Assembly (NCBI RefSeq): GCF_002875945.1
Contig: NZ_MCZK01000101.1
Span: forward strand, 186,001 to 250,000
Source: Vibrio lentus
Lineage (GTDB): Bacteria > Pseudomonadota > Gammaproteobacteria > Enterobacterales > Vibrionaceae
Direction: 5' to 3'
DNA: 64,000 nt
Shown here in pieces: positions 8,581 through 18,706 of this stretch. The notes under the pieces were generated by a model. That model was not told the origin of the DNA. It saw nothing but the letters and a program-made list of their open reading frames with translations, and did no database searches. The position numbers and the translations under genes were made by a program. Each line of letters starts with the position of its first letter. The first letter of the stretch is position 1.

Positions 8581-9936
8581 ATGCCTCTAAAAGCTAAGCT
8601 GATTTTGCTGACGTTACTCCCGTTGCTGCTAGTAACGGCGAGCATAAGTTGGATCTCGTTACACCAGACCAAGACGTTGGGTGCGAAAGAGGTCGAGATC
8701 TTCAGAGACAGCTTAATCAAGTCGCGTGAAAACGCCCTCAAAGACACCGTCGACCTCGCATTCGATGCGATCGAACATATCTACAACGACCCCGACATCA
8801 AAGAAGAGCAAGCCAAAACAGAAGTCCGAAGCATATTGTCTAAACTTAGATATGGCTCTGATGGTTACTTTTTTGCGTACGATCGCCACGGAACCAATTT
8901 GGTTCATCCAATCCAGCCAGAGTTGGTTGGCCAAAACTTACTTGAACTGCAAGATGAAGACGGTGACTTTCTGATAGAAGCGCTATTAAGAGAGGCGCAA
9001 ACCGGAGGAGGATTCCACCAGTATTTGTGGCAAAAGCCGTCGACCGGAGAAGTGGTGTCTAAGCTGAGTTATGCCGCTTGGTTGGAGCGTTGGGATTGGA
9101 TGATTGGCACGGGTTTGTATATTGAAGACGTGCATCAAGAAGTGGCTTCGATGCAGGCCGCGATCAACAAGAATATTGAAACCACGTTCTTTTCGATTGT
9201 GGTGATTTTGAGTGTGACCGTGGCGGTTATTATCGTACTTACCTTGGCCATTAACATGCATGAGCATCGAATCGCGGATAACAACTTAAAAGAGCTCGCC
9301 CATAAAACGGTGATGTTCCAAGAAGACGAGAAGAAGCATTTAGCGCGAGAGCTGCATGACGGTATTAATCAATTATTAGTATCAAGTCGTTGCCACTTAG
9401 AACTGCTTGGTAATAAGTTACAAAATGAAGACCTTAAAGCGCATTTGAATAAGTCGCAGCATTCACTGATGCGAGCGATTGAAGAGGTGAGACACATCTC
9501 CCATCAACTTCGTCCAAGCTCACTGGATGATATTGGCTTAGAAGCGGCGCTGTCTTCGTTGTTGTTAGATTTTCAGGCGCACTCGGGTATTGAAGTGGAG
9601 ACTTTGTTTACCACTCAACCTGGCAAGTTGAAATCAGAAGCGGCGACGACCTTGTATCGAGTGGTGCAAGAGTCACTGAACAATATAGAGAAACACGCAC
9701 AAGCGACCAAAGTGACGGTGATCGCGCAGCAAATCGGCAATGTGTTGCAACTGCTGATCCAAGATAACGGTGTCGGTTTCAACACTTATAAAGCGATGGA
9801 AAAACGAGGGATCGGTCTGCGCAATATGAGAGAGCGAGTGGAATTCATCGGTGGTGATTTTGAACTGATGAGTGAGATTGGCCTCGGAACGGAAATTACA
9901 GTGTTACTGACACTAGAGGGATTAATGAATGAGTGA
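8581..9936 (+). CDS. Cache-domain sensor histidine kinase (HisKA_3 type)
   Basis: Inner-membrane sensor kinase of 451 residues. A first membrane helix (LILLTLLPLLLVTASISW) is followed by a periplasmic single-Cache (sCache_2) domain with YGSDGYFFAYDRHGTNLVHP and WDWMIGTGLYI, then a second helix (TTFFSIVVILSVTVAVIIVL). The cytoplasmic part has a HisKA_3 dimerisation domain with phospho-acceptor His259 in ARELHDGINQLL, and an HATPase domain (QESLNNIEKHA, DNGVGF, GIGLRNMRERV). These traits are those of the NarX/UhpB group. It starts with GGGTAAGGA upstream of ATG and overlaps the response-regulator gene by 8 nt. Location behind the TRAP genes suggests it senses the transported acid and controls that operon; this is inference. 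Confidence 0.92.
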   Translation: MPLKAKLILLTLLPLLLVTASISWISLHQTKTLGAKEVEIFRDSLIKSRENALKDTVDLAFDAIEHIYNDPDIKEEQAKTEVRSILSKLRYGSDGYFFAYDRHGTNLVHPIQPELVGQNLLELQDEDGDFLIEALLREAQTGGGFHQYLWQKPSTGEVVSKLSYAAWLERWDWMIGTGLYIEDVHQEVASMQAAINKNIETTFFSIVVILSVTVAVIIVLTLAINMHEHRIADNNLKELAHKTVMFQEDEKKHLARELHDGINQLLVSSRCHLELLGNKLQNEDLKAHLNKSQHSLMRAIEEVRHISHQLRPSSLDDIGLEAALSSLLLDFQAHSGIEVETLFTTQPGKLKSEAATTLYRVVQESLNNIEKHAQATKVTVIAQQIGNVLQLLIQDNGVGFNTYKAMEKRGIGLRNMRERVEFIGGDFELMSEIGLGTEITVLLTLEGLMNE

Positions 9937-10567
9937 AGTTATTCGAGTTGTGATCGCTGACGATCACCAAGTGGTACTGGATGGCTTTATGGCGAGATTG
10001 GAACTCGAGCCAGATATTTGCGTGATAGGAACCGCCAGTAATGGTTTGGAAGCGGTAGAGGTTGTTAAGTCTTTAAGGCCCGATGTGGTGTTGATGGATA
10101 TTAGCATGCCTATCATGAACGGCATTGACGCAACCCACCTGATTAAAGAAGAAGACCCTGATGCCAAGGTGCTGATGCTGACCATGCATAACAACCGTGA
10201 ATACATTATGAAGGTGATGCAGTCGGGTGCTGTCGGCTATATGTTGAAAGAGATTTCCGCTGAAAAAATGGTGCAGGCGATCAAAACGGTCAATCAAGGC
10301 TCGACCTATTTCTGTGAAAAAGTCACACAGAATTTGTTTACTCAACCGATTACTCCCACGCAATCCGTCAAGAATCCATTGAGCAGACGTGAAGAGGCGG
10401 TGTTGAAATTGGTGGCAAAAGGGGAGAGCAGTAAAGAGATCGCGAAGGGTTTAAATATCAGTTACCGAACGGTAGAAACACACAGACAAAACATTAAGCA
10501 TAAGCTTGATATTCACTCAACTGCAGAATTAGCTAAGTATGCTGTCAATTTGGGGCTTGTGGACTGA
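9929..10567 (+). CDS. Response regulator, NarL/FixJ (LuxR) family
   Basis: 212-residue cytoplasmic transcription factor. The N-terminal receiver has the acidic pair at D11-D12 and the phosphorylation site Asp57 (VVLMDISMP), with Lys near residue 107 (GYMLKEIS). The C-terminal LuxR-type HTH reads LSRREEAVLKLVAKGESSKEIAKGLNISYRTVETHRQNI in family style. It overlaps the kinase gene by 8 nt, a cognate pair. Targets are probably the TRAP operon and perhaps the BCCT genes on either side; no direct evidence beyond location and a TAC-type palindrome at 5107. Confidence 0.95.
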   Translation: MSEVIRVVIADDHQVVLDGFMARLELEPDICVIGTASNGLEAVEVVKSLRPDVVLMDISMPIMNGIDATHLIKEEDPDAKVLMLTMHNNREYIMKVMQSGAVGYMLKEISAEKMVQAIKTVNQGSTYFCEKVTQNLFTQPITPTQSVKNPLSRREEAVLKLVAKGESSKEIAKGLNISYRTVETHRQNIKHKLDIHSTAELAKYAVNLGLVD

Positions 10568-10736
10568 TCTTACGCTAAATTACATGAAAAGTGTAATTGA
10601 ATTACTAACTTTGCCATTTATGCCTACTTTTTGGAGGTTTTTTTAGTATTTTTGCGACAGGTTGATATTCTTCTTTTCGAAATTTAAGCGCCGAATGCAA
10701 TGTTGCAAACTGTGCGCTACAAATTAGAGAGGAAGC

Positions 10737-12335
10737 ATGGAGCCTGTAAAAGATAGGTATAGTATTGAAAATACCGATTATACAGTAGGACAAGATAACG
10801 TTCAGAAATGGGGTTTTGACGTTCATAACCCAGTATTTGGAATCAGTGCAGGAGCGATCATCGTCTTCCTAATTGCACTTCTGGTTGCTGACCCTGAAAC
10901 CGCAAAATCAGCACTTGATGGAATTAAATGGAAAGTCATCGGTAACTTCGATGGTTTCTTCATGTGGGCAGCCAACATCTTTGTTATTTTCTGTTTTGCC
11001 CTCATTGTCTCCCCGTATGGCAAGATACGTATTGGTGGCAATGATGCCAAAGCAGAGCACTCTAACCTATCTTGGATGTCGATGTTATTCGCCGCAGGAA
11101 TGGGTATTGGTTTGATGTTCTGGGGTGTTGCTGAGCCAGTGGCTTACTTCACCGGCTGGTATGAAACACCACTTGGTGTTGAAGCTTATTCTCCTGAAGC
11201 CGCTAAGTTGGCGCTTGGCGCGACTATCTATAACTGGGGTTTACACGGTTGGTCTATTTACGCCGTTGTTGCTCTATCTCTTGCTTTTTTCACATTCAAT
11301 AAAGGCCTACCACTTTCTATTCGTTCTATTTTCTACCCAATTTTAGGGGACAGAACTTGGGGTTGGTTTGGACATATCGTTGATATCGTCGCGGTATTAG
11401 CAACGCTATTTGGTCTTGCAACGTCGCTTGGCCTAGGCGCACAACAAGCTACCAGTGGTATTAACCATGTGTTTGGTACCGATGGTGGTATTGGCATGCA
11501 GTTGATTGTTATCGCAGTGGTGACTTTCTTAGCAACCATGTCAGTGGTTCGCGGCATTAACGGCGGCGTAAAGGTTCTAAGTAACGTCAACATGTTGGTT
11601 GCTTTGGGCTTGCTTATCTTCGTAACCATCGCTGGTGGCATGGCGGGTATTAAAGCTATTCCAACGGCATTGATGGGTTATATCGAAAACTTCATTCCTT
11701 TAAGTAATCCTCATGGTCGTGATGATGAAACTTGGATGCAAGGTTGGACGGTATTCTACTGGGCGTGGTGGATGTCTTGGTCACCATTCGTAGGCATGTT
11801 CATCGCTCGTATTTCTAAAGGACGTACCATTCGCGAATTCATCGTGGCGGTATTATTCATCCCAACGTCAGTAATTATTATCTGGATGGCGATTTTCGGT
11901 GGCATTGCGATTGACCAAGTGGCAAACAAGGTCGGTGAGATCGGTGTGAATGGTCTGCAAGATATTACACTGTCTCTGTTCCACACTTACGATGCGCTTC
12001 CAATGAGTTCAGTGCTTTCTGTTGTATCGATTGGCTTGATCATGGTGTTCTTCATCACCTCTTCAGACTCAGGCTCATTGGTTATCGATAGCATTACCTC
12101 TGGCGGTAAAGTAGATGCACCTGTGCCACAACGTGTATTTTGGGCGTTGATGGGCGGTGCGATTGCCGCAGTTTTACTTTGGGTTGGTGGTACGGAATCA
12201 ATCCAAGCATTGCAAGCAGGAACAGTATCTATGGCGTTGCCATTTGCATTCATATTATTGCTTATGTGCCTAAGCTTATTGTTAGGTTTACGAACAGAAA
12301 ATCAATTGGTTAAGCATCAAAATGCTTTGAGCTAA
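10737..12335 (+). CDS. BCCT family betaine/choline/carnitine transporter (first of a tandem pair)
   Basis: Secondary transporter for a quaternary ammonium or related zwitterionic osmolyte, 532 residues with about 12 membrane helices. Family motifs: GMGIGLMFWGVAEP in helix 3 and the Trp-rich FYWAWWMSWSPFVGMFIAR of helix 8, which lines the substrate site. AGAGAGGAAGC precedes the ATG. It shares long identical stretches with the next gene, including the unusual N-terminus TDYTVGQDNVQKWGFDVHN. Substrate cannot be told from sequence by eye; glycine betaine, choline or DMSP are all known for Vibrio BCCT carriers. Confidence 0.93.
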   Translation: MEPVKDRYSIENTDYTVGQDNVQKWGFDVHNPVFGISAGAIIVFLIALLVADPETAKSALDGIKWKVIGNFDGFFMWAANIFVIFCFALIVSPYGKIRIGGNDAKAEHSNLSWMSMLFAAGMGIGLMFWGVAEPVAYFTGWYETPLGVEAYSPEAAKLALGATIYNWGLHGWSIYAVVALSLAFFTFNKGLPLSIRSIFYPILGDRTWGWFGHIVDIVAVLATLFGLATSLGLGAQQATSGINHVFGTDGGIGMQLIVIAVVTFLATMSVVRGINGGVKVLSNVNMLVALGLLIFVTIAGGMAGIKAIPTALMGYIENFIPLSNPHGRDDETWMQGWTVFYWAWWMSWSPFVGMFIARISKGRTIREFIVAVLFIPTSVIIIWMAIFGGIAIDQVANKVGEIGVNGLQDITLSLFHTYDALPMSSVLSVVSIGLIMVFFITSSDSGSLVIDSITSGGKVDAPVPQRVFWALMGGAIAAVLLWVGGTESIQALQAGTVSMALPFAFILLLMCLSLLLGLRTENQLVKHQNALS

Positions 12336-12351
12336 AAGTATTTTCCAAATA

Positions 12352-12378
12352 AAGGTCGACAGGGTCGGCCTTTTTTTC
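12352..12378 (+). terminator. Intrinsic terminator between the BCCT genes
   Basis: Stem AGGTCGAC / GTCGGCCT with a 3-nt loop and seven following T residues. It implies separate control of the second BCCT gene. Confidence 0.85.
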
Positions 12379-12605
12379 GTCAGTAATTTGAGTAATTACG
12401 TGAATTTTGTTTGAAAACTCATCGAACCGATTCTGGTTTACTGAAAACAATAAGTTAACCTGCTAAACTTCAGACATCCAAGTATTTGAATTATGTGACA
12501 ACAGCTTGTACTACTTGGATCGTATGTTCGAGTTTGTGATTAAGTCGCAGGTAAGTAAGGGATACGAGGTCAACAGACCGTATTAGTATTCCGTAGAGAG
12601 GGATA

Positions 12606-14177
12606 ATGACTAAAGGTATAGATAAATACAGTATCGACAGTACGGATTACACTGTCGGTCAAGATAACGTCCAAAAATGGGGTTTTGATGTTCATAACCC
12701 TGTATTTGGTATTAGCGCAGGCCTAATTACTTTGTTTTTGATCGGTGTTCTGATTACAGATACCGCATCAGCAAAAGCAGCACTTGATGGTGTTAAAGGT
12801 CAAATCATCAACTCGTTTGATTGGTTGTTCATCTGGTCTGGTAACATTTTTGTTATTTTCTGTTTAGGCCTGATTGTTTCACCATACGGCAAAATCCGCC
12901 TTGGTGGCGTTGATGCAACCGCAGATTACTCATTCATGTCTTGGCTATCGATGTTGTTTGCTGCAGGTATGGGTATCGGCCTTATGTTCTGGAGTGTGGT
13001 GGAACCCGCTGCTTACTTCACGGGTTGGTTTGAAACCCCGTTAGGCGTTGAACCAAATACACCAGAAGCTGCAAAATTGGCATTGGGTGCAACCATGTAT
13101 CACTGGGGTCTACACCCTTGGGCTATTTATGGTGTTGTAGCGCTGTCACTTGCTTTCTTCTCTTACAATAAAGGTTTGCCTCTTTCTATTCGTTCTATTT
13201 TCTACCCAATCTTGGGTGATAGAGCGTGGGGTTGGGCTGGTCACATTGTTGATATTCTAGCGGTTCTTGCAACTTTGTTTGGTTTGGCGACGTCGCTGGG
13301 CTTAGGTGCGCAACAAGCAGCAAGTGGTATCCAACATGTCTTCGGAATCGAGGCTGGCTTAGGGCTACAAGTTGTTGTTATTACTGTAGTAACTTTATTA
13401 GCGGTGGTATCAGTACTTCGTGGTATTGATGGCGGTGTTAAAGTTATCAGTAACATCAACATGTTGGTTGCTTTCCTACTGCTTATCTTAGTGGCTCTAA
13501 TCGGCTACGCGGTGACTTTAGGTTCTATCCCAACTACCTTTATGGCGTATGTTGAAAATATCATTCCATTGAGTAACCCTCATGGTCGTGAAGATGAAAC
13601 GTGGATGCACGGTTGGACAGTATTCTACTGGGCTTGGTGGATTTCATGGTCACCATTCGTAGGTATGTTTATCGCGCGTGTTTCTAAAGGTCGTACTGTT
13701 CGTGAGTTCATCACAGCGGTTCTGATTGTTCCAACGACTGTTACTATCATTTGGATGTCAGTATTTGGTGGTATGGCGATTGACCAAATCGTGAATAACG
13801 TGGGTATCCTTGGTCAAGATGGTTTGACTGATGTATCACTAGCGATGTTCCAAATGTTTGATGCTCTGCCGTTCGGTACGCTGCTATCAATCATTGCGGT
13901 TATCTTGGTTCTAGTATTCTTCATTACATCGTCTGACTCAGGCTCTCTAGTTATCGACAGCATCACCGCGGGTGGTAAAGTTGATACTCCAGTACCTCAA
14001 CGTGTGTTCTGGGCGTTCCTTGAAGGTGCGATCGCTGTGGCTCTATTGTGGGTTGGCGGTACAGAAGCAGTACAAGCTCTGCAAGCAGGTGCTATCTCGA
14101 CAGCATTGCCGTTCACCATCATTCTATTACTGATGTGTGTGAGCTTGCTAATGGGTATGCGTACAGAAAAACGCTAA
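12606..14177 (+). CDS. BCCT family transporter (second of a tandem pair)
   Basis: 523-residue paralogue of the preceding gene, with the same fold and motifs: GMGIGLMFWSVVEP in helix 3, FYWAWWISWSPFVGMFIAR in helix 8, and the terminal SLLMGMRTEKR. Helix 3 differs (WSVVEP against WGVAEP), next to the sodium and substrate site in the family, so the two carriers could differ in substrate. AGAGAGGG precedes the ATG, and a 270-bp spacer with its own terminator separates it from the first copy. A tandem duplication with divergence is the simplest explanation. Confidence 0.93.
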   Translation: MTKGIDKYSIDSTDYTVGQDNVQKWGFDVHNPVFGISAGLITLFLIGVLITDTASAKAALDGVKGQIINSFDWLFIWSGNIFVIFCLGLIVSPYGKIRLGGVDATADYSFMSWLSMLFAAGMGIGLMFWSVVEPAAYFTGWFETPLGVEPNTPEAAKLALGATMYHWGLHPWAIYGVVALSLAFFSYNKGLPLSIRSIFYPILGDRAWGWAGHIVDILAVLATLFGLATSLGLGAQQAASGIQHVFGIEAGLGLQVVVITVVTLLAVVSVLRGIDGGVKVISNINMLVAFLLLILVALIGYAVTLGSIPTTFMAYVENIIPLSNPHGREDETWMHGWTVFYWAWWISWSPFVGMFIARVSKGRTVREFITAVLIVPTTVTIIWMSVFGGMAIDQIVNNVGILGQDGLTDVSLAMFQMFDALPFGTLLSIIAVILVLVFFITSSDSGSLVIDSITAGGKVDTPVPQRVFWAFLEGAIAVALLWVGGTEAVQALQAGAISTALPFTIILLLMCVSLLMGMRTEKR

Positions 14178-14511
14178 CTTCTGAAGCTTAAATCGACCGC
14201 GATTTATAGGCGGTCGAATGCTAAATAATACGAAGGCAGGTGAGGAAACTCACCTGCCTTTTTTGCATCTATTTTCTATCTAGATTTTATACCTATTTCT
14301 ATACATTTTTTACCGTATTGGAGCTGACATATTTCCTAATAACCATATACTTAGTAGCGCCTTGAATTTGGCGGCATGACAACTAATTGGCATAAGCTAA
14401 GGCTATGGTTTACATAAAAATATATTCCATTATTAAATCGTGAAATCGCTCGAATTTAATACTGATATTGGGTAGTATGCGCGAGATTTCCCACCACTCG
14501 TGAACTTTGAC
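14178..14511. other. Intergenic region between BCCT and chemoreceptor genes
   Basis: It contains the terminator at 14233 and then AT-rich sequence that presumably includes the chemoreceptor promoter. I see no other gene or repeat. Confidence 0.5.
14233..14264 (+). terminator. Intrinsic terminator of the second BCCT gene
   Basis: Perfect 12-bp stem AAGGCAGGTGAG / CTCACCTGCCTT, 4-nt loop, then TTTT. Confidence 0.95.
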
Positions 14512-16395
14512 ATGAAACTAACACTAAAACAGAAGTTAATAGGTGCTAGCCTATCTGCTGTTGTCGTTATGGCTACAGCGTTGACTTGGTTATCAGCAAA
14601 CCAGTTATTTGAACAGACTCGTAATGGCGTATACCTACGAGCTGAAAGCGTATCAGAAGCAGCATCTGAAGGTATTAAGAACTGGATCGATATTCGTACG
14701 GATATCGCATCAGCATTTAATGACTTTTCACGAGAGGATGATGTTGTTCCTTTCCTTAAGCAAGCTCGTGTAGCGGGTGGCTTTGACGATATCTTTTTAG
14801 GTACTCCAGAAGGCGGAATGTACCGTTCACATCCTGAACGTAATCGCGCAGATTACGATCCTCGTCAACGTCCTTGGTACCAAGAAGCAAACGCTGCAGG
14901 TAAGCAAATCATTACTACGGCTTACCAAGATGCGATCACGAAAGCACTGCTAGTAACAATTGCAGAACCTGTGCGCCATAACGGCAAACTTGTTGGTGTT
15001 GTGGGTGCAGACGTACTTATCGATCAATTGGTTAACGATGTAATCAGCCTAGATGTGGGTGACAATGCAAACGCAATGCTAATTGATGCCTCTGACGGCA
15101 CGTTCCTAGCACACCCTGATTCAGCATTGAGCTTGAAGCCGGTAAGCCAGCTTTCAAACGACATCTCTATGCCTATCATCGAGAACGCAGTGCGTACTGG
15201 TAGCATCGAGATCATTAAAGAGCGTGGCGCTGAGAAGCTGCTTTACTTCACGAAGGTTCCTAATACTAACTGGATCTTCGCGGTTCAAATGGACCGAGCA
15301 ACTGAAGAAGCGAACCACTCGACACTGCTAACTCAGCTAATCATGACCGCTGTTGTGATTACGCTTATCGTGATCGTATTGGTTTCTTGGTTAGTGAGCT
15401 TCCTATTCCGCGACCTAAACCGTGTTTCTGCTGCACTTGAAGAAATTGCTTCAGGTGAAGGTGATCTTACTCAGCGTCTTGAGCCTAAGAGCGACGATGA
15501 GATTGGTCAGCTTGCTACAAACTTCAACCGTTTCGTGGGCAACATGCACACCATGGTGATCAAGCTAAGCGAAGTGTCTGCTGCATTGGGCAACCAAGCG
15601 CGCCAAACAGCTTCTCAAGCGGAAGAACGTAGTGCTCGCATCCAGATGCAACAAGACGAAATAAACATGGTCGCAACAGCCGTTAACGAAATGGCTGCAG
15701 CAACACAAGAAATCGCAGGTAACGCTGACCACACAGCTCAGAACTCATCTGAAGCGGTTGGCGCGTGTGAGCACGGTACTGGTCAAGTGACACAGACTCA
15801 AAGCTCTATCCAAAATCTGGCTCAAGAAGTTCAAATCGCAACGAATGTGATTCTAGAACTTGAAGAGCACGGCAACAGCATCAACGCTATCTTGTCGAAC
15901 ATTCAAGGTATCGCTGAACAAACGAACCTACTTGCACTTAACGCCGCTATCGAAGCAGCACGTGCGGGTGAGCAAGGTCGTGGTTTCGCAGTAGTAGCGG
16001 ATGAAGTTCGTGTTCTGAGCCAACGTACACACGGTTCAACGCAAGAAATTCAACAGACTATCGAATTGCTGCAAGGCACAACAGGCAAAGCGGTTAACAT
16101 CATGAACGATAGCCGTACGCTTGCTGAAACCAGTGTTGATGACGCTAACTCAGCAGCCGCGAGCCTAACGCAAATTCATGCTGCCGTTGAACGCATTAGC
16201 GACATGGCAACACAGATCGCTTCTGCTGCAGAAGAGCAAGCGTCAGTAACGTCTGAGATTACTCGTAACACTGAAGGAATCCGTGACGTATCTAACGAGC
16301 TAGCTGACGAAGCGCACCAAGCAGCAGAGCAAGCCGCTCAACTGTCTGAACTGTCTCACGAGCTAGAAAGCGAAATCAGCCGCTTCAAGCTGTAA
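14512..16395 (+). CDS. Methyl-accepting chemotaxis protein with dCache_1 domain (amino-acid type)
   Basis: Transmembrane chemoreceptor of about 627 residues. An N-terminal helix ([19 protein letters not shown]) leads to a periplasmic double-Cache domain, then a second helix ([20 protein letters not shown]), a HAMP region ([20 protein letters not shown]) and a signalling hairpin whose tip reads [20 protein letters not shown]. The membrane-distal module has Y-DPRQ-R-P-W-Y followed by TTAYQDA and VGADVLID, matching the published dCache_1AA amino-acid-binding pattern, so an amino-acid ligand is likely. ATG 14512 or the in-frame GTG 14500 may be used; no clear Shine-Dalgarno supports either. Single gene closed by a hairpin at 16413. 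Confidence 0.93.
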   Translation: MKLTLKQKLIGASLSAVVVMATALTWLSANQLFEQTRNGVYLRAESVSEAASEGIKNWIDIRTDIASAFNDFSREDDVVPFLKQARVAGGFDDIFLGTPEGGMYRSHPERNRADYDPRQRPWYQEANAAGKQIITTAYQDAITKALLVTIAEPVRHNGKLVGVVGADVLIDQLVNDVISLDVGDNANAMLIDASDGTFLAHPDSALSLKPVSQLSNDISMPIIENAVRTGSIEIIKERGAEKLLYFTKVPNTNWIFAVQMDRATEEANHSTLLTQLIMTAVVITLIVIVLVSWLVSFLFRDLNRVSAALEEIASGEGDLTQRLEPKSDDEIGQLATNFNRFVGNMHTMVIKLSEVSAALGNQARQTASQAEERSARIQMQQDEINMVATAVNEMAAATQEIAGNADHTAQNSSEAVGACEHGTGQVTQTQSSIQNLAQEVQIATNVILELEEHGNSINAILSNIQGIAEQTNLLALNAAIEAARAGEQGRGFAVVADEVRVLSQRTHGSTQEIQQTIELLQGTTGKAVNIMNDSRTLAETSVDDANSAAASLTQIHAAVERISDMATQIASAAEEQASVTSEITRNTEGIRDVSNELADEAHQAAEQAAQLSELSHELESEISRFKL

Positions 16396-16412
16396 GCGCT
16401 AACAGGTAATTT

Positions 16413-16446
16413 AAAAGCCGAATGTGATTATCACATTCGGCTTTTT
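16413..16446 (+). terminator. Bidirectional terminator between the MCP and the lipoprotein gene
   Basis: Stem AAAAGCCGAATGTGA pairs with TCACATTCGGCTTTT, with T-runs usable on both strands. The convergent lipoprotein gene ends at 16480. Confidence 0.9.
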
Positions 16447-16479
16447 TGTGCCTGCTCGTTAGAGCCTTAAACTACCGAA

Positions 16480-17886
16480 CTAGTTGTTTGGGTAGCCTGG
16501 GAACTTAGCTTTAAGGGCTGCACGAGTAGGGAAGTACTGCTCCATAAATTTAACCATCGCAGGGTCGTTAGCTTGCAGCTCTGTGAATGTCGCAGAACTT
16601 AGTTCCTGAGCGCGGTAGCCTTTGTAGTTCACGTCGTAGTAAGCATACAGAGAGTAAGCTAGGTACTCTTGATCGTATGACTCTGCGTCTAGATCTGCTT
16701 CGACAATCGTTGAGTCTTTTCCGTTTGGAAAGTAAGAGCCCGCAAGAATCGCTTTTTCATTGAGTTCATCTAACTCTTTCTGCATCGTTGCCCATTTCGA
16801 AGAAGACGATTGTACCGCTAGATTCATAACACCGTAATCGTGTACAAAGTGGATGATTTCTTCAAATGCAGCATCTCTCTGAGTCGCTAAGTCCGGTTTG
16901 TTCTCGCCTTTTGTCGTGTCTGTAGTTTCAGTCGCGAACAGATCTTGGAAGCGGTAATTCTCATCTAAGAAGTCTCCTCCGTCTCTGTCAGACCAATCTT
17001 CATCATAAAAGAAACCCATGGTCGCTTTACTGTCGTAAATGGCCTTAGTTACTTCTGTTGGGAAGCTATCCAAGTAGTACTGCATGATGTTCTTAACGTG
17101 AGCCACTTTTGCTGCACCGTTATTTTTTGACTGGTCTTCAATCAACAGTGGGATCTTATAACCGTGTGCTTCTACGCATGTGCGTTGCTTGATGCCATTG
17201 GCGAGCAAATCACCTGTCGTATTTATGATAACAGCGCAGTCACTCGTTGGTACACGTGCAAACGTCTCTGACGCACTTTGAGCAAAGGATGGAACAAATT
17301 GAATGCCGTTACTTAAAGTGTTGCCCACACGAACATAGAGGTTCATCGGTCTCATTTGATCGATATTAAATTTTACGCCCGTGCTATCGGTAATGAATTG
17401 CTTGTTGATAGTGACAGTATCGGCCTGTTTCCATCGAACAACGTTGTTTATATTGTTTTCAACTTCTGCAATAGCAAGCTTTTCCAGTGTGCTCGTTGAG
17501 TTAAAGTTTTCGTAGTAAATACTGAAATTTTCGACGTTGAACGTTTTCCCCGCTGAGTTTGTTGCCGTCACAGAGAAGGTGATATCTGCATCGCTTTGAG
17601 TCTTGTAATTGCGCTTTGGAATGCCGTGAACTTGCGCGAAGCTGCCGCTCGATTTTAGATTATTACCGTACTGGGTAATATCAATGTTCACGTTCTTATC
17701 TGTACCCGTTGCAATCGACTTAACACGGAATTGCAGTGAGTAATTACTTCCTAAGCTAACAACGGATTTTGCGCTTGATGCATCGATTACATTCTTTGAT
17801 GCGCTCGTGTTATTGCTGTCGCTGCCGCCGCACGCAGTAAGCATCGTAGTCAGAACAAGAGTTGGAATAATGAGTTTGTATACCAT
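16480..17886 (-). CDS. Hypothetical lipoprotein, about 468 residues
   Basis: I do not recognise the family. From ATG 17886 the protein starts with a lipoprotein signal: hydrophobic KLIIPTLVLTTMLTAC followed by GGSDSNN, so Cys would be lipidated and the protein anchored in the envelope. The N-terminal half reads like a beta-rich Ig/fibronectin-like domain (YSLQFRVKSI, ITFSVTATNSAGKTF). The C-terminal half is helical and acidic and holds EEIIHFVHDYG, a His/Glu cluster that is suggestive of metal binding but is not a canonical HExxH. A YDQEYLAYSLYAYYDVNYKGYRAQEL segment near the end is rich in Tyr. It stands alone between the MCP and the Tpx-like gene. An upstream start at 17907 is possible. Confidence 0.75.
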   Translation of the reverse strand: MVYKLIIPTLVLTTMLTACGGSDSNNTSASKNVIDASSAKSVVSLGSNYSLQFRVKSIATGTDKNVNIDITQYGNNLKSSGSFAQVHGIPKRNYKTQSDADITFSVTATNSAGKTFNVENFSIYYENFNSTSTLEKLAIAEVENNINNVVRWKQADTVTINKQFITDSTGVKFNIDQMRPMNLYVRVGNTLSNGIQFVPSFAQSASETFARVPTSDCAVIINTTGDLLANGIKQRTCVEAHGYKIPLLIEDQSKNNGAAKVAHVKNIMQYYLDSFPTEVTKAIYDSKATMGFFYDEDWSDRDGGDFLDENYRFQDLFATETTDTTKGENKPDLATQRDAAFEEIIHFVHDYGVMNLAVQSSSSKWATMQKELDELNEKAILAGSYFPNGKDSTIVEADLDAESYDQEYLAYSLYAYYDVNYKGYRAQELSSATFTELQANDPAMVKFMEQYFPTRAALKAKFPGYPNN

Positions 17887-18088
17887 AGGGAACCAAGTTA
17901 TCTGCAAGCTATAAAGCCAACATGTTACTAGAGATGGTATTTGCTCTTAGTAAGCTTTTGTAAGTTGTATATTGATAATGCTTACAAATGGTTTTTTGGT
18001 TATGGATTACATCCATCGATAGTTTGAAGGTCTTTCTTGAGTGAGACTTAAATGGGCTAGCCGCAGCTAACCCATTTCGTGTCAGTGT

Positions 18089-18706
18089 TTAGAAGTACTC
18101 TTTCGCGACTTCAACAGCCTTGTTCAGATCTGGAATCATCGTTAGCTCCGGAACACGTTGAATATGAACAATTTTGTTGTCTTTATCGACAACGAAAGTA
18201 CTACGAGCCAGTAAGCCCAATTCGTTGATTTGCGTACCTGACTTAAATCCAAATGCGTGGTTTTTTGCATCTGAAAGCAAAGTTAATTTGTCGGTAATGC
18301 CTTTTTCTTTCTTGAATCGGTCAAGTGCGAACGTTGTATCTGCACTTAAGCCAATGAATTCAATGTTACTTGTTAATGCAGGGTTCGCTTCTACAAAGTT
18401 AGAAAGATCTTGAAGCTGTTGATCACATACTGGTGTATCAACGGATGCTAAAACGCTGAAGATACGAACTTTTTCTGTTTTTGCCGTGGTGTCGTATGGC
18501 TGATTTTGGTTCGTCATCAATGTAAACGAAGGCAAGTAGTCACCCACAGATAGGCTGTTGCCAACAAGGTTGAAAGTCGTCTCGTAGTATAAAGTCAGCG
18601 TATTGTCTTTCCCTGTCGGAGCGGTATCGCTGGTGGTTAAGTAGTCCGCAGCGCTAACGGTCGTTGTAAGAAATAGTGCAGCTAGCGTGATTAGCGTTTT
18701 TTTCAT
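18089..18706 (-). CDS. Exported Tpx-like peroxiredoxin with a single cysteine
   Basis: Thiol-peroxidase-like protein of 205 residues. It begins with a clear signal peptide (KKTLITLAALFLTTTVSAA), whereas typical Tpx is cytoplasmic. The peroxidatic motif is SVDTPVCDQQ with Cys94, and the downstream RVPELT matches Tpx. The resolving cysteine of classical Tpx (in a SRFC-type segment of the E. coli protein) is replaced here by DRFKKEKG, and Cys94 is the only cysteine in the whole protein. It would therefore have to act as a one-Cys peroxidase reduced by another partner. The gene stands alone. ATG 18706 has AAGAGA upstream. Confidence 0.88.
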   Translation of the reverse strand: MKKTLITLAALFLTTTVSAADYLTTSDTAPTGKDNTLTLYYETTFNLVGNSLSVGDYLPSFTLMTNQNQPYDTTAKTEKVRIFSVLASVDTPVCDQQLQDLSNFVEANPALTSNIEFIGLSADTTFALDRFKKEKGITDKLTLLSDAKNHAFGFKSGTQINELGLLARSTFVVDKDNKIVHIQRVPELTMIPDLNKAVEVAKEYF

